Positions 54,614-59,099 of a stretch of 59,099 nucleotides of DNA are shown piece by piece. How positions within the stretch are numbered: the first letter of the stretch is position 1; the number at the start of each line of letters is the position of its first letter. The DNA is from an uncultured Oscillospiraceae bacterium. GTDB lineage: Bacteria > Bacillota > Clostridia > Oscillospirales > Oscillospiraceae. A program made the position numbers and the translations under genes. The DNA lies in NCBI GenBank assembly GCA_910579965.1, contig CAJTWF010000012.1, positions 1 through 59,099 of the forward strand. Direction: 5' to 3'. Below the pieces are notes generated by a model. It saw only the letters and a program-made list of their open reading frames with translations. It was not told the origin of the DNA and made no database searches.

Positions 54614-55036
54614 TCACCCCTCGGGGCAGCTGTTTTCCTCCAGCCGCTTGAGCAGCGCCTGGAGGGTTTGCCAGTCCTCATCGGATATGCCGGCGCTCAG
54701 CTTGGCGGAGAACGCCTGATAGGCCGCCTCCAGCAGGGGGAGCATGTCCCGGCCCGCGCCGGTGAGGTAGAGCTGGTACTGCCGCCGGTTGTCCGGGTCC
54801 ACCTCCCGGCGCAGGTGGCCCATGTCCTCCAGGCGGCGGGCGTCCCGGGCCACGCTGGTCTTGTCCACGGCGTAGAAGCAGGCCACGTCCTCCTGCCGGG
54901 CCCCGGGGTGGCGGCGGACGTAGAGCACGATCAGGTGCATCACCCCCAGATAGCCGCAGGGGGCCAGACGGCGGCGGAGGTCCCGGATCCGCTGGCGGTT
55001 GATGCGCACAAGGCTGGAGAGTACAGGATCCGTCAT
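54614..55036 (-). CDS. MarR-family transcriptional regulator
   Basis: A 140-residue winged-helix regulator. CGYLGVMHLIVLYVRRHPGA precedes the recognition region QEDVACFYAVDKTSVARDARRL and the wing RREVDPDNRRQYQLYLT. It lies three bases after the MATE gene in one operon, an arrangement in which MarR proteins usually repress the exporter. Confidence 0.93.
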   Translation of the reverse strand: MTDPVLSSLVRINRQRIRDLRRRLAPCGYLGVMHLIVLYVRRHPGARQEDVACFYAVDKTSVARDARRLEDMGHLRREVDPDNRRQYQLYLTGAGRDMLPLLEAAYQAFSAKLSAGISDEDWQTLQALLKRLEENSCPEG

Positions 55037-55039
55037 CCC

Positions 55040-56446
55040 TCACACCTCGCCGGATACGGCCGGCTGCCCCTCCGCGGCGGCCTGGGCCGCCCGGCTGATC
55101 TTGGCCTTGACGGAGCGGATGAGAGGCAGCGCCAGACACAGGCTCAGGATGTCCGCAGCCGCCTGCACCGAGGCCGTCCCAACCGCCCCCCAGAGGTAGG
55201 CCATGGGGTAGACGATGGGCAGAAAGCAGGTGCCCTGGCGGGAGGTGGACAGGAGCAGCGCCCCCTTGGCGTTGCCCAGGCCCGCGCACAGCATGTTCAC
55301 CACCGCCACCCAGCTGTGGACCGGCAGGGCCAGACATTGCAGGCGGATGCACAGTGCCCCCACCTCCCTCATGGACATGTCGCTGGCGGCGAACAGGGTG
55401 ATGAGCCCGCCGGCGAAGAGGGCCAGCAGGGCCCCCATGATGGACGCGCCGATAATGGCCGTGCGGGCGGCGAAGCGGTAGCTGTCCATCACCCGGTCAT
55501 AGCGCCGGGCCCCCCAGTTGAACCCCGCCACCGGCTGGAACCCGGTGCCAAAGCCCAGGATGATGCCAAAAGGGAACATCATGATCTTGTTGGACACGCC
55601 GATGCCCGCCAGCACAGAGTCGGAGATGGAGCCGGCAATGTTGTTGAGCACAATCGCCGACACCACGGCCAGCCCGGAGCGGAACATGGAGGAGGAGCCC
55701 ACGGTGACGATCTGATAGAGGATGCTGTCCCCGCAGCGGAAGAAGCGGGGTGAGATGCGCAGGGTGCTGCGGCGGGTGAGGTAGGGGAAGATGAGGATGG
55801 AGAAGCTGACCAGCTTGGAGATGGCCGTGGCCATGGAGGCCCCCGCCACCCCCAGGTCCAGGACAAAGATAAAGATGGGGTCCAGCAGGCAGTTGAGTAC
55901 GCCGCCGAAGCCCATGCCGATCATGGACAGCATGGCGCTGCCTTCCGCCCGCAGGCACTGGTTCATCACAAAGCTGGCCGCCATGAAGGGGGCCACCAGC
56001 ACCACGTAGGTGGCGTAGTCGACGGCGTACTGTTCGCAGGTCTCCGTGGCCCCCAGCAGACGGACCATGGGGGTCATGAAGGCGGTGCCGGTCAGGGTGA
56101 CCAGCAGTCCGAAGCCCACGGCGATGATGAAGGCGGTGGACAGGACGCTGTTGGCCTTCTCCTCCTTCCGGGCCCCCAGGAGCCGGGCGATATAGCTGGC
56201 CGCGCCCACAGCCAGCATGGAGCCGGCCATCATGATGATCTGGTCCAGGGAGGCGTTGACGCTGACGGCGGCGGTGGCGTTGGTGCCCAGGGAGCTGACA
56301 AAGTAGGTGTCCGCCAGGTTGTAGATGGAGGTGATGAGAAAGGAGATGATGGACGGCACAGCCATCCGGGTGATGACCTTGGGCAGGGGGTCTGTGAGCA
56401 TCATGTCCTGCCTCCGGTCCTGCTTGGAGTGTCCGGCGTCTGCCAT
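55040..56446 (-). CDS. MATE family efflux transporter
   Basis: A 468-residue membrane protein with twelve helices in two halves. It opens with PLPKVITRMAVPSIISFLITSIYNLADTYFV in the first helices, followed by GAASYIARLLGARKE, and GAQ-like PVAGFNWGARRYDRV in the second half. It exports cationic drugs or metabolites by exchange with H+ or Na+. GGGAGGATC precedes the ATG. A hairpin-poor AT-rich region follows upstream. Confidence 0.95.
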   Translation of the reverse strand: MADAGHSKQDRRQDMMLTDPLPKVITRMAVPSIISFLITSIYNLADTYFVSSLGTNATAAVSVNASLDQIIMMAGSMLAVGAASYIARLLGARKEEKANSVLSTAFIIAVGFGLLVTLTGTAFMTPMVRLLGATETCEQYAVDYATYVVLVAPFMAASFVMNQCLRAEGSAMLSMIGMGFGGVLNCLLDPIFIFVLDLGVAGASMATAISKLVSFSILIFPYLTRRSTLRISPRFFRCGDSILYQIVTVGSSSMFRSGLAVVSAIVLNNIAGSISDSVLAGIGVSNKIMMFPFGIILGFGTGFQPVAGFNWGARRYDRVMDSYRFAARTAIIGASIMGALLALFAGGLITLFAASDMSMREVGALCIRLQCLALPVHSWVAVVNMLCAGLGNAKGALLLSTSRQGTCFLPIVYPMAYLWGAVGTASVQAAADILSLCLALPLIRSVKAKISRAAQAAAEGQPAVSGEV

Positions 56447-56604
56447 GGGGGATCCTCCCTATCGTCAGATTGTTTCATGTGAAACTGTCGCATACGATAC
56501 ATATTCTACCCGCAAACCATGGGCTTGTCAATAGCGGACGAAAAAAGTCCCTTTTGAGGAAAGCGCTGCTGGGATATAGCTTCGGCAGTTTCTGCAAAAG
56601 AACA

Positions 56605-56660
56605 TTGATATTATAGAAGCTATGCGCTATAATCAATTCGGCAAATCGGGATTTAAGGAG
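56605..56660 (+). promoter_or_regulatory. Promoter and leader of the AT-rich orphan gene
   Basis: TTGATA (56605-56610), 17-base spacer, TATAAT (56628-56633). The leader GGCAAATCGGGATTTAAGGAG resembles GGCAAATGCGGATTTGGAGGA of the HEAQH gene at 34960-34980. The similarity is suggestive and shorter than that between 12972 and 34923. Confidence 0.6.
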
Positions 56661-56667
56661 AAAGAAT

Positions 56668-57246
56668 ATGAAGAATTTTTCTATGCCAGAGCAGGTTTCT
56701 CCGACATTAGAAATAGATGAAGTAATGAGGCTGAAACATAGTTTGGAAAAGAACGTATCAAGGGAAGCCGCAGAAAGCATAATCAAGGAAATTCCATTAT
56801 CTGTACATTCAACACCAGACATTCGGGCCGAGTGGGTAGAAAAGCTGTCTGCTCTTCTTGAAAATAGATTTGATAAGAAAACGGTAAAAAACATTCGCCA
56901 AGAGTGCTATTGTAATGAAAACGGCAGGTTAGAAGATACAGCAAATAACTTGAAACAGCTCTATCTCTCTCTGGATAAGGATTTGCATAGATTTGTCAAT
57001 GCTTTGAATGAAAATGGCGCCGGCTGGTTTATTAAAGATAATCAATTATATACAAAAATGTTTTCTTGTGAATGTCCTATGTTAGAAAAAGCTAAAAATT
57101 CAAATTCATTAACATGGTGTCACTGCACTGCTGGATATAACAAAAAATTATTTGAGATTGTTTTTGAAAAACCTGTCTATGCAGAAATTCTGCAAAGCAT
57201 ACGGCAAGGATTTGATTTTTGCCTTTTGAGAATTACAGTTCAATAA
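56668..57246 (+). CDS. AT-rich cysteine-containing protein, probably DUF6144 family
   Basis: A 192-residue protein in strongly AT-rich sequence. The N-terminal half is helical (MRLKHSLEKNVSREAAESII). The C-terminal half has FSCECPMLEKA, WCHCTAGYNKKLFEIVF and ILQSIRQGFDFCLLRITV, a pattern I associate with DUF6144 proteins, which resemble small ligand-binding (4-vinyl-reductase-like) domains. Clustered cysteines may bind a metal. AAGGAGAAAGAAT precedes the ATG. Base composition suggests transfer, and its tail (ATAAATTCCCATTTATCGG at 57243-57261) matches that of the M50-like gene. Confidence 0.6.
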   Translation: MKNFSMPEQVSPTLEIDEVMRLKHSLEKNVSREAAESIIKEIPLSVHSTPDIRAEWVEKLSALLENRFDKKTVKNIRQECYCNENGRLEDTANNLKQLYLSLDKDLHRFVNALNENGAGWFIKDNQLYTKMFSCECPMLEKAKNSNSLTWCHCTAGYNKKLFEIVFEKPVYAEILQSIRQGFDFCLLRITVQ

Positions 57247-57832
57247 ATTCCCATTTATCGGACAGTCCTCCATCAACAGGGGATTGCTCACTCTGGATAT
57301 GTTGACGCACGGTTTGACGACGCGGCTTTTGGCAGCGCCAATCTGAAAAGGGATCGAAAAAACAGCCCCGCCGGCAGGAAGGGGCACAAAAACCGAAGCC
57401 ATGAGCCGCCCCTGCGGCGGCGCGATGCTATGTATATTTTGTCGGATATTTATCTAAACCGGCCCCTCACCCCGCCAACCGGAAAAGAGGACGGCGGATT
57501 CCCGCCTGTCCCTTTGCCCAGGGGGTTGCGCCCCTCCGCAGATGGGCCGCGCCCATGCAAAAAAACACTTCCTTTTCCAGGTAATCTGTGGTATATTAAT
57601 TCAGCCTATGGTCTGCCGGTGCGGCATGGCCCATCATTCCCCGCCGGCGGATCGAGGGAATTTTGTCCTGTTTATGAAAAATCATCGGGAAAAGGAGTGA
57701 CAGTGATGTGACAGGAGGGCAATCGGCCCGCCGTCTGCCGTCAGCGGGATGACAGCGGCGCGGGGAGGGATTTCCACAGGGGAATCACAGGGTTCATCAA
57801 TACATAGAATTAATCGGGAGTGAAAGAAATAT
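57247..57832. other. 586-base gene-free region before the chemoreceptor gene
   Basis: No reading frame with a ribosome binding site and family signature was found; one open frame at 57430-57711 looks accidental. It contains ATAAATTCCCATTTATCGG at its left end, a GATGGGC/GCCCATGC hairpin with an A-run near 57543-57566, and a possible promoter TTCCTT - 17 bases - TATATT near 57570-57598 that would serve the chemoreceptor. Confidence 0.45.
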
Positions 57833-59099
57833 ATGGCGCCTATTGCACACAGTGGAGACGATAAACAGAAGATGAAGCGTATTGGCCGCAAGGTGGGGAA
57901 TCTGGTTGCGGCGATGCTGGGCGTGAGCATCACCCTGGTGGTGGTGCTGTGTGTGCTGATGTTCTACCGGCTCACCATGTCCATGATGCAGAAGGAATGT
58001 GTCAGCGGCACAAACGTGCTGGCCTATGAGCTGGCCTCCTATTCCGGCGGCGACGACAAGACGCCGCTTCTGGACGCGCTCAAGAAGGAGATGGGCTGTG
58101 AGTTTACCATCTTCCACGGGGATGAGCGGGCCCACACCACCATTCAGCAGAATGGGCAGCGGGCTGTGGGCACCCGGCTCTCCAGCGACATTGCGGAGAT
58201 CGTGCTCAAGCAGGGCAAAAGCTATGTGGGGCAGGCCACGATCCTGGGGGAGAAGCACCTGTGCTCCTATGTCCCTACATACGACGCCGGCGGCCAGATC
58301 GACGGCCTGATCTTTGCCGGAATCTCCATGACCGACGCGATGGGCCAGATCGGCCTGACGGTGGCGCTGTCCTTTTTATCCGGCGTTGCGCTGATTACGA
58401 TCGGAATCATGCTGATCGGAGCCTATATCAAGAGGACGGTTTCCAAGCCCCTCTTCCGCCTGACCATTCTGGCCCAGACGCTGGAGCAGGGAGATCTGGG
58501 CCTGAACCAGCACCAGACCATGATGGTGGAGATCGACTCCAACGATGAGATCGGGACGCTGTCCAAGTGCTTTGACAACACCATCAGCCGCCTGAGAAAC
58601 TATATCGGGGAGATCTCCCACATGCTGGAGGCCATTGCCGGCGGCGATCTGACGGCGCAGATCACCCAGGAGTATGTCGGAGACTTTGCCGCCATCCGCA
58701 CCTCCCTGAACGATATCCTCCAGAGGCTCAACTCCACGGTGGGGCAGATCGTCTCCAGCGCGGAGCATGTCTCCGCCGGCGCGGAGCAGATGTCCGTTGC
58801 CGCCCAGGCCCTCAGCCAGGGCTCCATGGAGCAGACGGGCGCGGTGGAGGAGCTGGAGGAGACCATGCGCTCTGTGACGAGCAGCGTCAGGCAGACCGCG
58901 GAGAGCGTCCAGCGGGCCCGGGAGCAGGTGGACGGAATGGGCGTCCAGCTTGCCGAGGGCAACCAGAGGATGCATGAGATGACCGGCGCCATGCGGGAGA
59001 TCAGCGACAGCTCCAATGAGATTGAAAAGATCATCAAGACCATTGAGGACATCGCCTTCCAGACCAACATCCTGGCCCTGAACGCCGCCGTGGAGGCCG
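57833..59099 (+). CDS. Methyl-accepting chemotaxis protein (3' end beyond window)
   Basis: The frame is open to the window end, giving 422 residues without a stop. A first membrane helix (LVAAMLGVSITLVVVLCVLM) is followed by a single-Cache-like sensor of about 130 residues, a second helix near 180-200, HAMP, and the methyl-accepting domain. That domain has reached the conserved tip entry IEDIAFQTNILALNAAVEA at the edge. GGGAGTGA precedes the ATG. It would signal to CheA, which is not in view. The gene is truncated by the window edge, not by mutation. Confidence 0.93.
   Translation, partial: MAPIAHSGDDKQKMKRIGRKVGNLVAAMLGVSITLVVVLCVLMFYRLTMSMMQKECVSGTNVLAYELASYSGGDDKTPLLDALKKEMGCEFTIFHGDERAHTTIQQNGQRAVGTRLSSDIAEIVLKQGKSYVGQATILGEKHLCSYVPTYDAGGQIDGLIFAGISMTDAMGQIGLTVALSFLSGVALITIGIMLIGAYIKRTVSKPLFRLTILAQTLEQGDLGLNQHQTMMVEIDSNDEIGTLSKCFDNTISRLRNYIGEISHMLEAIAGGDLTAQITQEYVGDFAAIRTSLNDILQRLNSTVGQIVSSAEHVSAGAEQMSVAAQALSQGSMEQTGAVEELEETMRSVTSSVRQTAESVQRAREQVDGMGVQLAEGNQRMHEMTGAMREISDSSNEIEKIIKTIEDIAFQTNILALNAAVEA

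Noticed and set aside
57430..57711. 93-codon frame before the chemoreceptor gene
   Set aside because: Pro/Arg-rich composition, no ribosome binding site and no recognisable domain; it overlaps likely regulatory sequence.

Overview
The window reads as a GC-rich Firmicutes chromosome segment, most likely a gut Oscillospiraceae (Flavonifractor, Lawsonibacter, Oscillibacter or Dysosmobacter type). The basis is the GC-rich third codon positions, strong AGGAGG ribosome binding sites, sigma-A type promoters (TTGACA, 17 bases, TATAAT), and gene content typical of that family: a YedE/TusA/DUF3343 cluster, a YhaN-like ATPase, an RR/HK/HtrA unit and many family S1, M13 and ECF genes. No rRNA, tRNA, CRISPR array, IS element or prophage was recognised.

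Layout. 1-4301: divergent promoter, YhaN-like ATPase, CmpB-like membrane protein and Mrp ATPase. 4726-9519: a 1,597-residue multidomain enzyme (HD, helical repeats, NadD-like nucleotidyltransferase, phosphoribosyltransferase). 9509-10360: RibU-like transporter under an FMN riboswitch. 10384-12519: NAD-dependent dehydrogenase and HAD hydrolase. 12520-13660: AT-rich island with a small M50-like membrane peptidase. 13787-16417: RlmH, WalJ and MurA. 16783-26120: sulfur/selenium block with homocysteine methyltransferase, CoA-disulfide reductase-rhodanese, siroheme reductase, then (after GDPD, hydrolase and NimA-like genes) a cysteine desulfurase divergent from YedE, TusA and DUF3343. 26447-29128: YycI-like protein with a structured leader, TtcA, and L13-S9 with leader RNA. 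29397-34826: one tight operon of an XRE regulator, ComEC, a BglII-like endonuclease, an MT-A70 methyltransferase, HolA and RNase M5. 34989-35924: an orphan HEAQH protein. 36122-41265: degenerate deacetylase, response regulator, kinase, HtrA and DUF5655. 41478-49788: NagB, an M13 peptidase and a sialic-acid-type ABC transporter with NanA and NanQ. 50054-57246: SGNH hydrolase, class V aminotransferase, hemerythrin-CheX protein, DUF2975/XRE pair, RHH protein, MATE/MarR pair and an AT-rich orphan. 57833 to the right edge: a chemoreceptor cut by the window.

Three points stand out. First, a restriction-modification pair is fitted without gaps between comEC and holA, behind an XRE gene with operator-like repeats. 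Second, two unrelated AT-rich genes carrying HExxH motifs (13050-13580 and 34989-35924) share a nearly identical promoter/leader and a nearly identical 3' hairpin, as if different cargo sits in one frame; a third AT-rich gene (56668-57246) shows weaker matches at both ends. Third, the intergenic regions hold several dispersed hairpin repeat families (CTGCCGGCAG cores, pyrimidine-rich terminators, a 154-base MITE-like element).

All functional calls come from reading motifs and context by eye; no database search was run.
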